Below are positions 20,268-31,665 of a stretch of 64,000 nt of DNA, one piece after another. Within the stretch, counting starts at the first letter, position 1. Each line of letters begins with the position of its first letter. The stretch is taken from positions 282,331-346,330 of the forward strand of contig NZ_CADIJP010000005.1 in NCBI RefSeq assembly GCF_902859725.1, written 5' to 3'. Made by a program: the position numbers and the translations under genes. The notes beneath the pieces are model-generated. The model ran no database searches, had not been told where the DNA came from, and saw nothing but the letters and a program-made list of their open reading frames with translations. Origin of the DNA: Achromobacter mucicolens. GTDB lineage: Bacteria; Pseudomonadota; Gammaproteobacteria; Burkholderiales; Burkholderiaceae_B.

Positions 20268-21038
20268 TCAGCCCCGGCCCACGAAGGGCATGTTGGTGGC
20301 CATGAGCGTCATGAACTGCACATTGGCATCCAGCGGCAGACGGGCCATCGCGGCGACCGCCTGCGCCACGTGAGCGACGTCCATGCGCGGTTCCACCTTG
20401 GTGCTGCCGTCCGCCTGCAGGATGCCGGCGGCCATGCGCTCGGTCATTTCAGTGGCGGCGTTGCCGATGTCGATCTGGCCGCACGCGATGTTGTACGGGC
20501 GGCAATCCAGGGAAATCGACTTGGTCAGCCCCGTCACCGCATGCTTGGTCGCGGTATAGGCGATGGAGAACGGCCGGGGCGCATGCGACGAAATCGATCC
20601 GTTATTGATGATGCGACCGCCGCGCGGATGCTGCGCCTTCATGATGCGGATTGCCGCCTGCGCGCACAGGAACATGCCGGTCAGGTTGGTGTCCACGACC
20701 TCGCGCCACACGGCAACCGGCAATTCCTCGATCGGCACGGCCGGAGCGCCCCGCCCCGCGTTATTGAACAGCACGTCCAGGCGGCCGTATTCGCGCTGGG
20801 CGGTGTCGAAGAGATCGCGGACCGCCTGCTCGTCGGACACGTCCGTGGGCACGACCAGCGCCCGCAGCCCGTCCTCGCCCGCCGCCGTGCGGGTGGCCTC
20901 CAGCGGCTCGCGCCGGCGGCCAGCCAGCACGACCCGGTAACCCTGCGCCAGGAATTCCAGCGCGACTGCGCGGCCTATGCCGGTACCGGCGCCCGTGACC
21001 AGGGCGACGCGGGGCGGATCGATCTCGTTCGTGTTCAT
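20268..21038 (-). CDS. SDR family NAD(P)-dependent oxidoreductase
   Basis: A 256-residue classical short-chain dehydrogenase. The cofactor motif TGAGTGIG is at residues 15-22, NNAG at about 92-95, and the catalytic set is S148, Y161 and K165 ([10 protein letters not shown]). An Arg pair after the second strand (AGRRREP) favours NADP(H). The substrate cannot be told from sequence. It is a single-gene unit, convergent with the NlpC/P60 gene and divergent from gmk, with a clear terminator downstream. Confidence 0.9.
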   Translation of the reverse strand: MNTNEIDPPRVALVTGAGTGIGRAVALEFLAQGYRVVLAGRRREPLEATRTAAGEDGLRALVVPTDVSDEQAVRDLFDTAQREYGRLDVLFNNAGRGAPAVPIEELPVAVWREVVDTNLTGMFLCAQAAIRIMKAQHPRGGRIINNGSISSHAPRPFSIAYTATKHAVTGLTKSISLDCRPYNIACGQIDIGNAATEMTERMAAGILQADGSTKVEPRMDVAHVAQAVAAMARLPLDANVQFMTLMATNMPFVGRG

Positions 21039-21204
21039 CGGATTCTCCGTCTTATGAATGCGCGAAATCCTACCCGAATCGCTTTACGGATGCTGCAAGC
21101 GAAGGTTCCAAGCGCAACACACTTTCAACATTCCGGCGCGCGCGGCCACCCGCGCGATTTGCTATTCTTCGAGTCTCAGCATCACACGCCGGTCACATTC
21201 ATTC

Positions 21205-21837
21205 ATGCACGCCACTCCCGGAAACGTCTTCATGGTCGTCGCGCCCAGCGGCGCCGGCAAATCCAGCCTCGTAAAGGCCCTGCTTGCCCAAGACCCCTCC
21301 ATCCTGCTCTCCATCTCCTGCACCACGCGCGCTCCCCGCCCCGGCGAGGAAGACGGCCGCGAATACCGGTTTGTGTCGCTGGACGATTTCAAGCGCATGC
21401 GTGAAGGCCAGAACCTGCTGGAATGGGCAGAGGTCCACGGCAATTTCTACGGCACGCCGCGCGACCGCATCGACGAGGCCACCGCCCAGGGACGCGACGT
21501 GCTTCTGGAAATCGACTGGCAAGGCGCGCGCCAGGTAAAGCAGCGTTTTCCCCGCGCGATCGGCATTTTCGTGCTGCCGCCGTCCATCGACGAGCTCGAA
21601 AGCCGCCTGAAGGCGCGCGGCCAGGATGAGCCGCACGTGATCGCCCGCCGGCTCATGGCGGCGGGCGGCGAAATCGCCCACGCGCCTGAATGCGAATATG
21701 TTATTATTAATCAAGAATTTAGCGTAGCCCTGTCGGAGCTGACCCAAATCGTCAGCGCCGCACGGCTGCGCTTTTCGTCTCAGGCCGCCCGCCACGCTCA
21801 GTTGTTTGCGCAACTTGGCATCCCGGCCGAACACTGA
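21205..21837 (+). CDS. gmk: Guanylate kinase
   Basis: A 210-residue enzyme that phosphorylates GMP to GDP. The P-loop is [13 protein letters not shown], followed by the GMP-binding region [20 protein letters not shown] and [20 protein letters not shown], and [17 protein letters not shown] 21205 ([20 protein letters not shown]) is chosen over a 49-residue upstream extension, since guanylate kinases begin just before the P-loop. First gene of the conserved gmk-rpoZ-spoT cluster (44 bp to rpoZ), tying guanine nucleotide supply to ppGpp metabolism. Confidence 0.97.
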   Translation: MHATPGNVFMVVAPSGAGKSSLVKALLAQDPSILLSISCTTRAPRPGEEDGREYRFVSLDDFKRMREGQNLLEWAEVHGNFYGTPRDRIDEATAQGRDVLLEIDWQGARQVKQRFPRAIGIFVLPPSIDELESRLKARGQDEPHVIARRLMAAGGEIAHAPECEYVIINQEFSVALSELTQIVSAARLRFSSQAARHAQLFAQLGIPAEH

Positions 21838-21881
21838 GCCGAACGCATTCTCTCCATCATCCATCAGCACCAGGTGTCCTA

Positions 21882-22085
21882 ATGGCTCGCATCACTGTCG
21901 AAGACTGTCTGAATCAAATCCCCAACCGTTTCAAGCTCACGCTGGCCGCGACGTACCGCGCCCGTGAATTGGCGCAAGGCCACGCCCCGCGCCTGGACAG
22001 CAAAGACAAGCCCACGGTCACTGCCTTGCGCGAAATCGCTGGCGGCCTCACCGGCGTTGAAATGCTGCGTAAAGTTCCCACCTGA
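21882..22085 (+). CDS. rpoZ: RNA polymerase omega subunit
   Basis: A 67-residue omega subunit: [20 protein letters not shown], then [18 protein letters not shown] and [12 protein letters not shown]. Omega aids assembly of RNA polymerase and contributes to ppGpp binding site 1 in E. coli. Located between gmk and spoT as in most proteobacteria; the spoT ATG follows 22 bp after its stop. Confidence 0.97.
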   Translation: MARITVEDCLNQIPNRFKLTLAATYRARELAQGHAPRLDSKDKPTVTALREIAGGLTGVEMLRKVPT

Positions 22086-22107
22086 CACTCTCCGGGGGGC
22101 TGCAAGC

Positions 22108-24402
22108 ATGGCTTTTCCCGGGCTGAAGTACGCTTCATCTGGTCTGCTTGCCGCACTGCGTGCCGGCTCCCGTCTTGGGCGCCGCACGGGCAAGAAAGAC
22201 AAGAATTCCCCTACGCCACAGTCCGTCGCCGCGCAAGAAGCGGCGGACGTGACCGGATCTCCGGTCGCCTCGCTGGCGCCGCTGACCGAAATCATCGGCA
22301 GCTATCTCGACAAGAACGATGTTGAGCGCGTGCGCGAAGCTTATCGCTTCGCGGACCAGGCGCATCTTGGGCAATTCCGCGCCAGCGGTTCGCCCTACAT
22401 CTCTCATCCCATCGCCGTCACCGAAATCTGCGCAGGCTGGAAGCTCGACGTCAACGCGCTGTCTGCCGCCCTGCTGCATGACGTAATGGAAGACCAGGGC
22501 ATCGCCAAGCACGAGCTTGCCGAGAAATTCGGGCCGGAAGTCGCCGAACTGGTCGATGGCCTGTCCAAGCTTGATCGCCTGGATTTCGCCACCAAGGCCG
22601 AGCAACAGGCCGAGAGCTTCCGGAAAATGCTGTTGGCGATGGCGCGCGACGTGCGCGTCATCCTCATCAAACTGGCCGACCGCCTGCACAACATGCGCAC
22701 GCTGGACGCGGTCAATCCCGAAAAGCGCCGCCGCATCGCGCGCGAAACGCTGGATATCTATGCGCCCATCGCGCATCGCCTTGGCCTGAACCTGCTGTTC
22801 CGCGAGCTGCAGGACCTGTGCTTTGCCGCGATGTACCCGAATCGCTACCAGGTCCTGTACAAGGCGGTCCTGGCGGCGCGCGGCAATCGCCGCGAGGTCA
22901 TCACCAAGATCGCCGATTCCGTGCGCGCCGCCCTGCCCGCCGCCGGCATCGAAGCCGAGGTCAGCGGCCGCGAAAAAACCCTGTTCGGCATCTACCGCAA
23001 GATGGTCGACCAGAAGAAGTCTTTCTCGGACGTGCTGGACATCTACGGGTTCCGCATCGTGGTCCATACGCTGCCCGAGTGCTACCTGGCGCTGGGCACG
23101 CTGCATCAGCTGTTCCGCCCGGTGCCCGGCAAGTTCAAGGACTACATCGCCATCCCCAAGGTGAACGGCTACCAGTCCCTGCACACCACGCTGGTAGGCC
23201 CCTACGGCACCCCGGTGGAATTCCAGTTCCGCACGCGCGACATGCACCATGTCGCCGAGGAAGGCGTGGCGTCCCACTGGCTGTACAAGGGCGCGGACCT
23301 GACGCTCAATGACCTGCAAAAGCGCACGCACCAGTGGCTGCAGTCGCTGCTGGACATCCAGAGCCAGACCGGCGATTCCGGCGAATTCCTCGAGCACGTC
23401 AAGGTCGACCTGTTCCCGGACGCGGTGTACGTGTTCACGCCCCGCGGCAAGATCATTTCCCTGCCCCGCGGCGCCACGCCCGTCGACTTTGCCTACGCCA
23501 TCCACACCGACATCGGCAACCAAGCCGTGGCGGCCAAGGTCAACGGCGAATTCGTTCCGCTGCGCACTGAACTAAGCAGCGGCGACACCGTCGAGATCGT
23601 CACGTCGCCGGCCTCGCGTCCCAATGCGCAATGGCTGAACTATGTGCGCACGGGCCGCGCACGCTCGGAAATCCGCCACTACCTGCGCACGGTCAAGTAC
23701 GAAGAGTCCGTGGCCTTCGGCGAGCGGTTGCTGGCCCAGGCCATGCAGGAACTGCACATGCCGCTGCCCGCCACCGACGACCCCGGCTGGCAAAAGCTGG
23801 CGCGCAGCACCGGCGCCAGCTCGCGCGAGGAAATCCTGGCCGACATCGGCCTGGGCAAGCGGCTGGCCGCGGTGGTTGCCCGCCGTTTCGCGCCGGAACA
23901 TCAACTGGTCGCCACCACGGCGGCGGCGGTGGACGAACTGACCTCGGCGCGCAGCGCCCCCATCCTGATCCAGGGCAACGAAGGCCAGGCGGTGCAACTT
24001 GCGCCTTGCTGCGGCCCGCTGCCCGGCGACCCGATCGTGGCCGGGATGCGCATGGGTCATGGGCTGGTGGTGCACACGGCAGATTGCCCCGTCGCGTTGC
24101 GCCAGCGCCTGCGCGAACCCGAGCGCTGGATCAACGTGGGTTGGGATGCGCAAACGGCCAAGCACCTGGCCACGCGCCTGGACATCGTCACCCGCAACGA
24201 ACGCGGCGTGCTGGGCCGGCTGGCGGCGGAAGTCACCGCGGCCGATGCCAACATCGTGCATGTCACGATGCACGACGACGCCGTCGCCACCGTGTCGCTG
24301 CACCTGACCATCCAGGTCGACAGCCGCAAGCACCTGGCGCAGGTCATTCGCGCCATCCGGCACGTGCCGCAAGTGCAGAAGATCGTCCGCGTGAAGGGTT
24401 GA
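22108..24402 (+). CDS. spoT: Bifunctional (p)ppGpp synthetase/hydrolase, SpoT/Rel type
   Basis: A 764-residue long RSH protein. The HD hydrolase domain is intact (SHPIAV around residue 100, LLHDVMEDQG around 123-130, KLADRLHNMRTL). The synthetase domain has SGREKTLFGIYRKM, DIYGFRIVV and KDYIAIPKVNGYQSLHTT, so both activities are plausible. TGS (about 430-490, VYVFTPRGKIISLPRGATPV) and a C-terminal ACT domain follow. About 45 residues precede the HD domain, longer than E. coli SpoT. ATG 22108 is chosen because the frame further upstream overlaps rpoZ. It ends at a terminator hairpin. Confidence 0.95.
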   Translation: MAFPGLKYASSGLLAALRAGSRLGRRTGKKDKNSPTPQSVAAQEAADVTGSPVASLAPLTEIIGSYLDKNDVERVREAYRFADQAHLGQFRASGSPYISHPIAVTEICAGWKLDVNALSAALLHDVMEDQGIAKHELAEKFGPEVAELVDGLSKLDRLDFATKAEQQAESFRKMLLAMARDVRVILIKLADRLHNMRTLDAVNPEKRRRIARETLDIYAPIAHRLGLNLLFRELQDLCFAAMYPNRYQVLYKAVLAARGNRREVITKIADSVRAALPAAGIEAEVSGREKTLFGIYRKMVDQKKSFSDVLDIYGFRIVVHTLPECYLALGTLHQLFRPVPGKFKDYIAIPKVNGYQSLHTTLVGPYGTPVEFQFRTRDMHHVAEEGVASHWLYKGADLTLNDLQKRTHQWLQSLLDIQSQTGDSGEFLEHVKVDLFPDAVYVFTPRGKIISLPRGATPVDFAYAIHTDIGNQAVAAKVNGEFVPLRTELSSGDTVEIVTSPASRPNAQWLNYVRTGRARSEIRHYLRTVKYEESVAFGERLLAQAMQELHMPLPATDDPGWQKLARSTGASSREEILADIGLGKRLAAVVARRFAPEHQLVATTAAAVDELTSARSAPILIQGNEGQAVQLAPCCGPLPGDPIVAGMRMGHGLVVHTADCPVALRQRLREPERWINVGWDAQTAKHLATRLDIVTRNERGVLGRLAAEVTAADANIVHVTMHDDAVATVSLHLTIQVDSRKHLAQVIRAIRHVPQVQKIVRVKG

Positions 24403-24417
24403 GGCGAGGCCCCAAGC

Positions 24418-24452
24418 AAAAAGCGTCCGGCTATAAACCGGACGCTTTTTTC
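24418..24452. terminator. Terminator between spoT and glnQ
   Basis: AAAAAGCGTCCGG-CTATAAA-CCGGACGCTTTTTT: an 8-bp GC stem with A-run and T-run on the two sides, located between the convergent ends of spoT and glnQ. Bidirectional by symmetry. Confidence 0.88.
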
Positions 24453-24455
24453 TTT

Positions 24456-25184
24456 TCAGGTCACGTGCTGCAGGAAGTCCTTCAGACGCTGGCTGGGCGG
24501 ATTGCTCAGCAGTTCTTCCGGCGGCCCGTCATGGGCGATTTTGCCCGCATCGATGAAGATCAGCCGGCTGCCGACCTTGCGCGCGAATTCCATCTCGTGC
24601 GTCACGACCACCATCGTCATGCCCTCCTCGGCCAGATCGCGCATGACCTTGAGCACCTCGTGGCGCAGCTCGGGGTCGAGCGCGGACGTGGGCTCATCGA
24701 ACAGCATCAGCTTGGGCATGATGGCCAGCGCGCGGGCGATGGCCACGCGCTGCTGCTGCCCGCCCGATAGTTCGGCTGGATAGTGCTTCATGCGTTCGGC
24801 CAGGCCCACCTTGGCCAGCAGGCTCTCGGCCAGCTCGCGCGCCTCGGCCCGGCTTTGGCCGCGGGTGTGGACCGGTCCGAACATGACGTTTTCCAGCGCC
24901 GTCATCTGCGGGAACAGATTGAACTGCTGGAACACCATGCCGGCTTCGCGCCGGATCTCGCGCACCGTCGCCGCATCGCCCTTGACGCTCAGACCGTCCA
25001 CCAGCAGATCGCCGTCGTTGATCGTCTCCAGCACATTGATGCAGCGCAGGAAAGTGGACTTGCCCGACCCGGACGGCCCGACCACCACCACGACCTCCCC
25101 GGCATCGATGTTGAGCGAGATGTCGTTCAGCACCGTCGAGTCGCCAAAGCGCTTGGTGACGTTATGAAATTCAACCATGCTCAT
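24456..25184 (-). CDS. glnQ: Glutamine ABC transporter ATPase
   Basis: A 242-residue polar amino acid ABC ATPase. Walker [14 protein letters not shown]-loop [20 protein letters not shown], signature [15 protein letters not shown], Walker [14 protein letters not shown] and the switch His in [10 protein letters not shown] are all present. ATG 25184 (MSMVEFHNV) overlaps the glnP stop as ATGA, indicating translational coupling. It powers the importer made with GlnP and GlnH; assignment to glutamine rests on the close resemblance of GlnH and GlnP to the E. coli proteins. Confidence 0.93.
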   Translation of the reverse strand: MSMVEFHNVTKRFGDSTVLNDISLNIDAGEVVVVVGPSGSGKSTFLRCINVLETINDGDLLVDGLSVKGDAATVREIRREAGMVFQQFNLFPQMTALENVMFGPVHTRGQSRAEARELAESLLAKVGLAERMKHYPAELSGGQQQRVAIARALAIMPKLMLFDEPTSALDPELRHEVLKVMRDLAEEGMTMVVVTHEMEFARKVGSRLIFIDAGKIAHDGPPEELLSNPPSQRLKDFLQHVT

Positions 25185-25837
25185 ATGATGCGCATCCTCT
25201 TTTCGACCAGATGCAGGGTCAACGCCATCAGGCCCGTGAGGATCAGGTAGATGATCGCCACCGCGGACCAGATTTCGACCGCCCGAAAGTTGCTGGCCAT
25301 GATTTCCTGCCCTTGCCGGGTCAGCTCCGCCACGCCGATCACGATGAACAGCGAGGAATCCTTCAGGCTGATGATGCACTGGTTGCCCAGCGGCGGAATC
25401 ATGCGCCGAAAGGCGACCGGCCCGATGATGTGCAGCAGGATCTTGTAAAAGGGCAGGCCCATTGCCTGCCCTGCTTCCTTCAGCCCCTTGTGGACCGACA
25501 GCAGCGATCCGCGCACGATTTCCGAGATGTACGCCCCCGAGTTGATGATGAGGGTGGCGATCGCCGCGAATTCGGCGTCTACCCGGATGTCCGCCAACAG
25601 CGGCAGCGCAAAGTAGATGAACATGACCTGCACCACGATCGGCGTGCCGCGGATGACCGCGACATACACCTGCGTGATGCCCGAGAGCACCGCGTTCCCG
25701 TAGGCCCGCGTCACGCCCGAAAGCGCGCCGAGCAGGAAACCGCCCGCCAGGCCCCAGAAGGTGATCTTGATGGTCATGAGCGTACCCGTCAGCAGATTGG
25801 GTAACGCGTCCTCGATGACAGCCCAGTCAAACTCCAC
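25181..25837 (-). CDS. glnP: Glutamine ABC transporter permease
   Basis: A 218-residue inner-membrane permease of the His/Glu/Gln family. It resembles E. coli GlnP throughout: [20 protein letters not shown] at the start, [40 protein letters not shown] and the EAA-type loop, then [20 protein letters not shown]. Five membrane spans are expected. It lies 135 bp downstream of glnH, with a stable hairpin in the gap, and overlaps glnQ by four bases. Confidence 0.94.
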   Translation of the reverse strand: MEFDWAVIEDALPNLLTGTLMTIKITFWGLAGGFLLGALSGVTRAYGNAVLSGITQVYVAVIRGTPIVVQVMFIYFALPLLADIRVDAEFAAIATLIINSGAYISEIVRGSLLSVHKGLKEAGQAMGLPFYKILLHIIGPVAFRRMIPPLGNQCIISLKDSSLFIVIGVAELTRQGQEIMASNFRAVEIWSAVAIIYLILTGLMALTLHLVEKRMRII

Positions 25838-25858
25838 GATCTTCCCCCAATGGCGCGC

Positions 25859-25892
25859 GCGGGCGCGCCCACATCATGGCGGACGCGCCCGC
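25859..25892 (-). other. Intercistronic hairpin between glnH and glnP
   Basis: GCGGGCGCG (25859-25867) and CGCGCCCGC (25884-25892) form a perfect 9-bp GC stem with a 16-nt loop, with no T-run after it. Hairpins after binding-protein genes commonly protect the upstream mRNA from 3' decay, so that more binding protein than permease is made. Confidence 0.5.
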
Positions 25893-25972
25893 GGCAAGGG
25901 TGGCGGCTGTCGCCGCGCCCTTGACCGCGGTTCAGGCGGCGCGTCCTTAGAAAATGCCGCTTGCCCAGCCGG

Positions 25973-26725
25973 TCAGGGCTTCTTGCCGAACCACTTGGTG
26001 TAGATCTTGTCGTACTCGCCGTTGGCCTTCAGCGTGGCGAGCGCCTTGTTGACCTCGGGCACCAATTCGCTGCCCTTGGGGAACGCAATGCCGTAGAAGT
26101 CGCCGCTCTTGACCGAGCCGACCACCTTCACGCGGCCCTTGCCCGCGGTATTGGCGTAGTACTGGACGTTGGGCGTATCGTGCACGGCGGCGTCGACGCG
26201 GCCGGTTGCCAGTTCGAGATAGGCGTTGTCGATGTTCGGGAACAGCTTGAGCTTGGCGTCGGGCACCTGCGCCTTCAGGAAGTCCACCGTCGCCGTGCCG
26301 GTCTTGACCGCAACGGTCTTGCCGGCCAGGGACTTGGCGTCCTTGATGTCGGTGTTCTTTTCGCCGACCAGGATGGCCAGGCCGCTTTCGTAGTAGGGAT
26401 CCGAGAAATCGATGACCTTCTTGCGATCGTCGCGTATCGTGATACCGGCCAGCGCGGCATCGATGTTCTTCGTTTGCAAGCCGGGAATGATGCCGGCGAA
26501 GTCCATCGGCTGCAGCTTGTACTTGAGGTTGAGTTCCTTCGCGATGGCCGCCCACAGGTCCACGTCGAACCCGACGTAAGTGTTGCCCTGCTTGAATTCG
26601 AACGGCACGAAAGCGGTATCGGTGGCCACCACCAATTCCTTGCCCTGGGCCTGCACGGCGGAAGCGGCGCCGAACAGGGTCAGCGACAGGCCCACCATTG
26701 CGGCGGCGACTTTACGTTTGATCAT
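25973..26725 (-). CDS. glnH: Glutamine-binding periplasmic protein
   Basis: A 250-residue periplasmic solute-binding protein. The signal peptide [20 protein letters not shown] continues to AVQA, cleaved near residue 26. The mature part tracks E. coli Gln[60 protein letters not shown] and [20 protein letters not shown]. It starts at ATG 26725 with a GGAG site (AAGAGGAGAGTTTC). First gene of glnHPQ. No sigma-54 promoter was found in the 168 bp upstream. Confidence 0.94.
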   Translation of the reverse strand: MIKRKVAAAMVGLSLTLFGAASAVQAQGKELVVATDTAFVPFEFKQGNTYVGFDVDLWAAIAKELNLKYKLQPMDFAGIIPGLQTKNIDAALAGITIRDDRKKVIDFSDPYYESGLAILVGEKNTDIKDAKSLAGKTVAVKTGTATVDFLKAQVPDAKLKLFPNIDNAYLELATGRVDAAVHDTPNVQYYANTAGKGRVKVVGSVKSGDFYGIAFPKGSELVPEVNKALATLKANGEYDKIYTKWFGKKP

Positions 26726-26893
26726 GAAACTCTCCTCTTGGGGAGCGCAGGGCACCCCGGGCTTGTTGTAAGGGCATGATTCCTGGGTCGCGCCGGGATC
26801 GCCAACGCAACTTACCGACGATCTTAACGCAACAATCCACGCCCCGGCGGGTGGCGGACCCCTTACAATCCGCGAGACATCCGGAGGTTTTCG

Positions 26894-27928
26894 ATGGCCT
26901 ACAAATATGTGCGCATCGCTGGAAACCGCCGCCAGGTCGGCCTGGCGCTTGGCAAGCTGGCCCGCCCCATCATGGGGACCTATCTGGACCAGAGCGGCAC
27001 CTGGAGCGCCCTGCGCCCGTGGCGCGGCCACCCCTTCGTCGATGATCTGGCCCAACAGGCGCAGGCTGCCCTGCCGCAGCTATGGGAAGAACTTGAAGGT
27101 CTGGCTGAAGGCTTGCGCATGCCGGTCAGCGACGTGCTGCTATGGCATTGCCGGGGCGATCTGCTGCACAGCACCACGGATGGGTGCACGTCGGTCGCCA
27201 TGCGGGCGGCAGACGGATCGCGCTGGATCGGCCACAACGAGGACGGCGATCCGTTTCTGTATGGCCGCTGCCATCTGGTGGATGTCGCGCTGGACGATGC
27301 GCCCGGCTATCTGAGCTTCTATTACCCGGGCTCGCTGCCCGGTCACACGTTTGCCGCCAACCGCGCGGGCCTCGTGCAAACCATCAACAACCTGCGTACC
27401 CGGCAGCGGCATGCGGGCGTACCCCGAATGTTCCTGGCGCGGGCCGTGCTGGACTGCACGACGGTCGACGAGGCCGTCACGCTATTGCGCGAGCAGCCCC
27501 ATGCTGGCGGATTTCATCATCTGTTGGGCGCGGCCGGCGATGCGCGTATGCTCAGCGCCGAGGTGACGCCGGGATCGGTGTCCATCCAGGAAGTCGGCCG
27601 GCGCTACGGCCATGCCAATCACATGGTGCACGCCGCCACGCGAGGCCAGGCGCAGCTCGTCACCGACTCGTCGCGGGCGCGGCAGAACCGGATCGAAGGC
27701 CTGGTGGATGGGTGGTTGCCGGAATCGACCCACGCCGACATGCTTGCCGCCCTGCTCGATACCCAGGGCCAGCTGCCGATCCTGCGCACGGCAAAGGACG
27801 ACCCCGACGATGAGAACACGCTGGCCACGGCGATGTTCGAAATCACCGATGAGGCCGTCGTCCTGCGTGTTTACGACCGCCATGCGCGCGCGGATATCGC
27901 GCTGGACGTGATGTCCGATCCCGAATGA
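26894..27928 (+). CDS. C45 family autoproteolytic acyltransferase/hydrolase
   Basis: A 344-residue Ntn-hydrolase of the C45 family (acyl-CoA:6-aminopenicillanate acyltransferase and related amide hydrolases). The self-cleavage site is G97-C98 in [15 protein letters not shown], with C98 becoming the N-terminal nucleophile; [11 protein letters not shown] follows, as in the family. PALP-type residues [20 protein letters not shown] and the loop after it are typical. No signal peptide. Substrate unknown. It ends 25 bp from the convergent 5-oxoprolinase gene, so a shared amide or peptide-degrading role is possible but not shown. Confidence 0.85.
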   Translation: MAYKYVRIAGNRRQVGLALGKLARPIMGTYLDQSGTWSALRPWRGHPFVDDLAQQAQAALPQLWEELEGLAEGLRMPVSDVLLWHCRGDLLHSTTDGCTSVAMRAADGSRWIGHNEDGDPFLYGRCHLVDVALDDAPGYLSFYYPGSLPGHTFAANRAGLVQTINNLRTRQRHAGVPRMFLARAVLDCTTVDEAVTLLREQPHAGGFHHLLGAAGDARMLSAEVTPGSVSIQEVGRRYGHANHMVHAATRGQAQLVTDSSRARQNRIEGLVDGWLPESTHADMLAALLDTQGQLPILRTAKDDPDDENTLATAMFEITDEAVVLRVYDRHARADIALDVMSDPE

Positions 27929-27953
27929 ACGGGACCGGACATCGCGGCGGGCA

Positions 27954-30900
27954 TTACTGCGCGCCGTAGCCGCCGCCTCCCGGCGTTTCCACGACGAACA
28001 CATCGCCCGGCCGCAGCTGCGCGCTGTCCTGGGGACCGAGTTCCTCGATGGTGCCGTCCGCGCGTTCAACCGTATTGCGGCCCATGGCGCCCGGCTGGCC
28101 GCCAGCCAGGCCGAACGGCGCGTAACGCCGGTTGTTCGACAGGATGGCCGCGGTCATGTCTTCCAGGAAGCGGATGCGGCGCACGCCGCCGTCACCGCCC
28201 GGATACCGGCCCGCGCCGCCCGAGCCCTTGCGGATCTCGTAGGACTCCAGACGCACCGGGAATCGGAACTCCAGCACTTCCGGATCGGTCAGGCGCGAGT
28301 TGGTCATGTGCGCCTGCACCACCGATGTACCAGCAAAGCCCTCGTCGTGCGGACCGGCCGCGTCGATACGGACCGGACCGGCGCCAGTGCCGCCCGAAAT
28401 GGTCTCGTAGTACTGATGACGCGCATTGCCGAACGTGAAGTTGTTCATCGTGCCCTGGCTGGCGGCCAGCACCCCCAACGCCCCGTACAGTGCGTTGACG
28501 ATGCACATGGAGGTCTCCACATTGCCCGCGACCACCGAAGCGGGCGGGTTCGGGCGCAGCATCGACCCTTCGGGCAGGATGATGGTCAGCGGCACGAGGC
28601 AGCCGTCGTTCAGCGGGATGTCGTCATTGACCATCGTGCGGAACACATACAGCACCGCGGCCACGGCAATCGCACCGGGCGCGTTGAAGTTGTTGTCCAA
28701 CTGCGGCGACGTGCCCGTGAAATCCACCACGGCGCTGCGCGCCTCGGTATCCACACGCACCGCCACGCGGATGACCGCGCCGTTGTCCAGCGGGTACTCG
28801 TAGCTGCCGTCCTTGAGCACCGAGATCACGCGACGCACCGCCTCTTCGGCGTTGTCCTGCACGTGGCCCATGTAGGCGCGAACAACCTCCAGGCCGAAGT
28901 GGTCGCACATGCGCAGCAGCTCTTGCACGCCCTTTTCGTTGGCGGCGATCTGCGCGTGCATGTCGGCGATGTTCTGGTCCGGATTGCGCGCCGGCCAGCG
29001 GCCCGACCCCAGGATCTCGCGCGCGGCCTCTTCGCGGAACTCGCCGTTCTTGACGAGCTGGAAGTTCGTGAACAGCACGCCTTCGTCTTCGACCGTCTTG
29101 GAGTCCGGCGGCATGGAGCCCGGCGTGGTCCCGCCGATATCGGCATGGTGGCCGCGCGATCCCACATAGAACAGGATCTCGCGCCCCGCCTTGTCGAACA
29201 CCGGCGTGATCACCGTGACATCAGGCAGGTGCGTGCCGCCGTGGTACGGGTCGTTCACCACGTACGCGTCGCCCGGCTGCATCTTGCCGGCGTTGGCGTT
29301 CATGACCGTGCGCACCGATTCGCCCATGGAACCCAGATGCACGGGCATGTGCGGCGCGTTGGCGATCAAGCGCGCCTGCGCGTCGAAGATGGCGCAGGAG
29401 AAGTCCAGACGCTCCTTGATGTTGACCGAGTACGCCGTGTTCTGCAGGCGGTAGCCCATCTGTTCGGCGATCGACATGAACAGGTTGTTGAACACTTCAA
29501 GCATGACGGGGTCGGCTTGCGTGCCGACCTTGCGCTGCTCGGGACGCGCCTCGACGCGGCGGATCACGAAGTGGTCCTGCGACGTCAGCTCCGCCTGCCA
29601 GCCCGGTTCCACGATCGTGGTCTGGTTGGGCTCGGAAATGATGGCCGGTCCCGCGACCACGTCGCCACCAGCCATGTCTTCACGCACGTACAGCGGCGTA
29701 TCGCGCCAGGCGCCCGCGCTGTACATGCTGACCACGCGGCGAGCCGCCAGCGCGCCCATGCGGGTGCGCGACGTGGCCGCTTCGCCCACGCGCTCGCCGC
29801 CGCCCGTGGCCTCGACCGAAATGGTCTCGACCACCAGCTCGCGGTTGGGCATCAGGAACGAATAGCGCTGGCGATAGGCCGCCTCGAAGTCGCTGCGCGC
29901 CTGCGCCAGATCCGAGAACGCCACTTCCAGCGCGGTGTCGGTGCCGCGATACTTCAGGTGCAGGCGGCGCTGCACGGAGATGTCAGCCTCGGCCACATGC
30001 TGGCGGCGCAGTTCGCCAACCGCCTGGTCGGCCAGGACATCCAGTTCCGCTTTCAGCTCGCCCATCAGGGACGCGTCCAGCACCTTTTCGACGGTCTTCT
30101 GGCGCATGTCCGTCTGATCCGCCAAGCCCATGCCATAGGCCGACAGCACGCCGCCCAGCGGGTGGGCAAAGACGGTCGTCATGCCCAGCGCGTCCGCCAC
30201 CAGGCAGGCATGCTGCCCGCCCGCGCCGCCAAACACGGTCAGCGCGTATTCGGTCACGTCGTGGCCGCGCTGCACCGAGATGCGCTTGATGGCTTCGGCC
30301 ATGTTGCCCACCGCGATCTGCAAAAAGCCCTCGGCCAGCTGCTCCGGCGACATCTCGCGGCCGGTGGCCGCAAGCACTTCAGCGGCCATGGCGGAAAAGC
30401 GTTCGACCACGGCGTCGCGATCCAGAGGCTCGTTTGCCTCGGGGCCAAACACGTTCGGGAAGAATTCGGGTTGAATCTTGCCCAGCAGCACGTTGCAGTC
30501 CGTGACGGCCAGCGGGCCGCCGCGGCGATAGCACGCCGGGCCAGGATTGGCGCCCGCGGAATCGGGCCCGACGCGCAGTCGCGCGCCGTCAAAATGCAGG
30601 ATGGAGCCGCCGCCGGCCGCGACCGTGTGAATGCTCATCATGGGCGCGCGCATGCGCACGCCGGCCACCTGGGTTTCGAACTCGCGTTCGAACTCGCCTG
30701 CGTAGTGCGACACATCGGTGGACGTGCCGCCCATGTCAAAGCCGATCACCTTCGGAAAGCCAGCGATTTCGCTGGTCCGAACCATGCCCACGATGCCGCC
30801 GGCCGGACCGGACAAGATCGCGTCCTTGCCGCGGAAACGGTGGGCATCGGTCAGGCCGCCGCTGGACTGCATGAACATGAGGCGGATGCCGGGCAGTTCG

Positions 30901-31577
30901 CCGGCCACCTGGTCCACGTAGCGCTTCAGGATGGGCGACAGATACGCGTCCACCACGGTCGTGTCGCCGCGCGAGACGAACTTGATCAGCGGGCTGACCT
31001 CGTGCGATACGGACACCTGCGTGAAGCCGATCTCGGCGGCGATGCGCGCGGCCTGCTGCTCGTGGGCGGTGGCGTGCCAAGCGTGCATGAACACAATGGC
31101 GACGGCGCGGATGCCGCTGTCGTACGCAGCCTGCATGTCCTGGCGCAGGCTGGCTTCGTCCAGCGGACGAATCACCTCGCCGTCGGCCGCCACGCGCTCG
31201 TCCGCCTCGACGACCGATTCGTACAGCATCTCGGGCAGCAGCACGTTGCGGTCAAAGAGCCGCGGGCGGTTCTGGTAGGCGATGCGCAAGGCATCGCGGA
31301 ATCCACGCGTCGTGACGAGCAAGGTGCGCTCGCCCTTGCGCTCGAGCAGCGCATTGGTGGCCACCGTGGTGCCCATCTTCACGCACTCGACCTGATCGGT
31401 GGGTACGGGCTGTCCGGGTGCGATGCCCAGCAGCTTGCGGATGCCGGCAACGGCCGCATCGCGGTATTGCTCGGGGTTTTCCGACAGCATCTTCGCCGTG
31501 GTGGTCGTGCCATCGGGGCGTCGCGCCACGATGTCGGTGAAGGTGCCCCCACGGTCAATCCAGAATTGCCACTTCAT
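27954..31577 (-). CDS. 5-oxoprolinase / hydantoinase HyuA-HyuB fusion
   Basis: A 1207-residue fusion of a HyuA-type ATPase half (about 1-680; [18 protein letters not shown] at the start, [35 protein letters not shown]) and a HyuB-type half (about 690-1207; [51 protein letters not shown]). ATP-dependent opening of 5-oxoproline to glutamate, or of a related hydantoin, is the family reaction. Length fits 5-oxoprolinases (about 1200-1290). ATG 31577 is chosen; the upstream frame runs into the regulator gene. An adjacent MarR-like regulator lies 88 bp upstream on the same strand. Confidence 0.92.
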   Translation of the reverse strand: MKWQFWIDRGGTFTDIVARRPDGTTTTAKMLSENPEQYRDAAVAGIRKLLGIAPGQPVPTDQVECVKMGTTVATNALLERKGERTLLVTTRGFRDALRIAYQNRPRLFDRNVLLPEMLYESVVEADERVAADGEVIRPLDEASLRQDMQAAYDSGIRAVAIVFMHAWHATAHEQQAARIAAEIGFTQVSVSHEVSPLIKFVSRGDTTVVDAYLSPILKRYVDQVAGELPGIRLMFMQSSGGLTDAHRFRGKDAILSGPAGGIVGMVRTSEIAGFPKVIGFDMGGTSTDVSHYAGEFEREFETQVAGVRMRAPMMSIHTVAAGGGSILHFDGARLRVGPDSAGANPGPACYRRGGPLAVTDCNVLLGKIQPEFFPNVFGPEANEPLDRDAVVERFSAMAAEVLAATGREMSPEQLAEGFLQIAVGNMAEAIKRISVQRGHDVTEYALTVFGGAGGQHACLVADALGMTTVFAHPLGGVLSAYGMGLADQTDMRQKTVEKVLDASLMGELKAELDVLADQAVGELRRQHVAEADISVQRRLHLKYRGTDTALEVAFSDLAQARSDFEAAYRQRYSFLMPNRELVVETISVEATGGGERVGEAATSRTRMGALAARRVVSMYSAGAWRDTPLYVREDMAGGDVVAGPAIISEPNQTTIVEPGWQAELTSQDHFVIRRVEARPEQRKVGTQADPVMLEVFNNLFMSIAEQMGYRLQNTAYSVNIKERLDFSCAIFDAQARLIANAPHMPVHLGSMGESVRTVMNANAGKMQPGDAYVVNDPYHGGTHLPDVTVITPVFDKAGREILFYVGSRGHHADIGGTTPGSMPPDSKTVEDEGVLFTNFQLVKNGEFREEAAREILGSGRWPARNPDQNIADMHAQIAANEKGVQELLRMCDHFGLEVVRAYMGHVQDNAEEAVRRVISVLKDGSYEYPLDNGAVIRVAVRVDTEARSAVVDFTGTSPQLDNNFNAPGAIAVAAVLYVFRTMVNDDIPLNDGCLVPLTIILPEGSMLRPNPPASVVAGNVETSMCIVNALYGALGVLAASQGTMNNFTFGNARHQYYETISGGTGAGPVRIDAAGPHDEGFAGTSVVQAHMTNSRLTDPEVLEFRFPVRLESYEIRKGSGGAGRYPGGDGGVRRIRFLEDMTAAILSNNRRYAPFGLAGGQPGAMGRNTVERADGTIEELGPQDSAQLRPGDVFVVETPGGGGYGAQ

Positions 31578-31665
31578 AGGTATCCTCGAAAACAAGAGAC
31601 CGCCGCAGCGCGTTCGGCCGCGGTCGGGTTGCGGATGGATCGGGGCCCTGCCCCGGATGTTGGAT

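Noticed and set aside
26726-26893. NtrC/sigma-54 control of glnHPQ
   Set aside because: No GG-N10-GC promoter and no GCACC-N5-GGTGC dyad could be found in the upstream gap, although nitrogen control would be expected.
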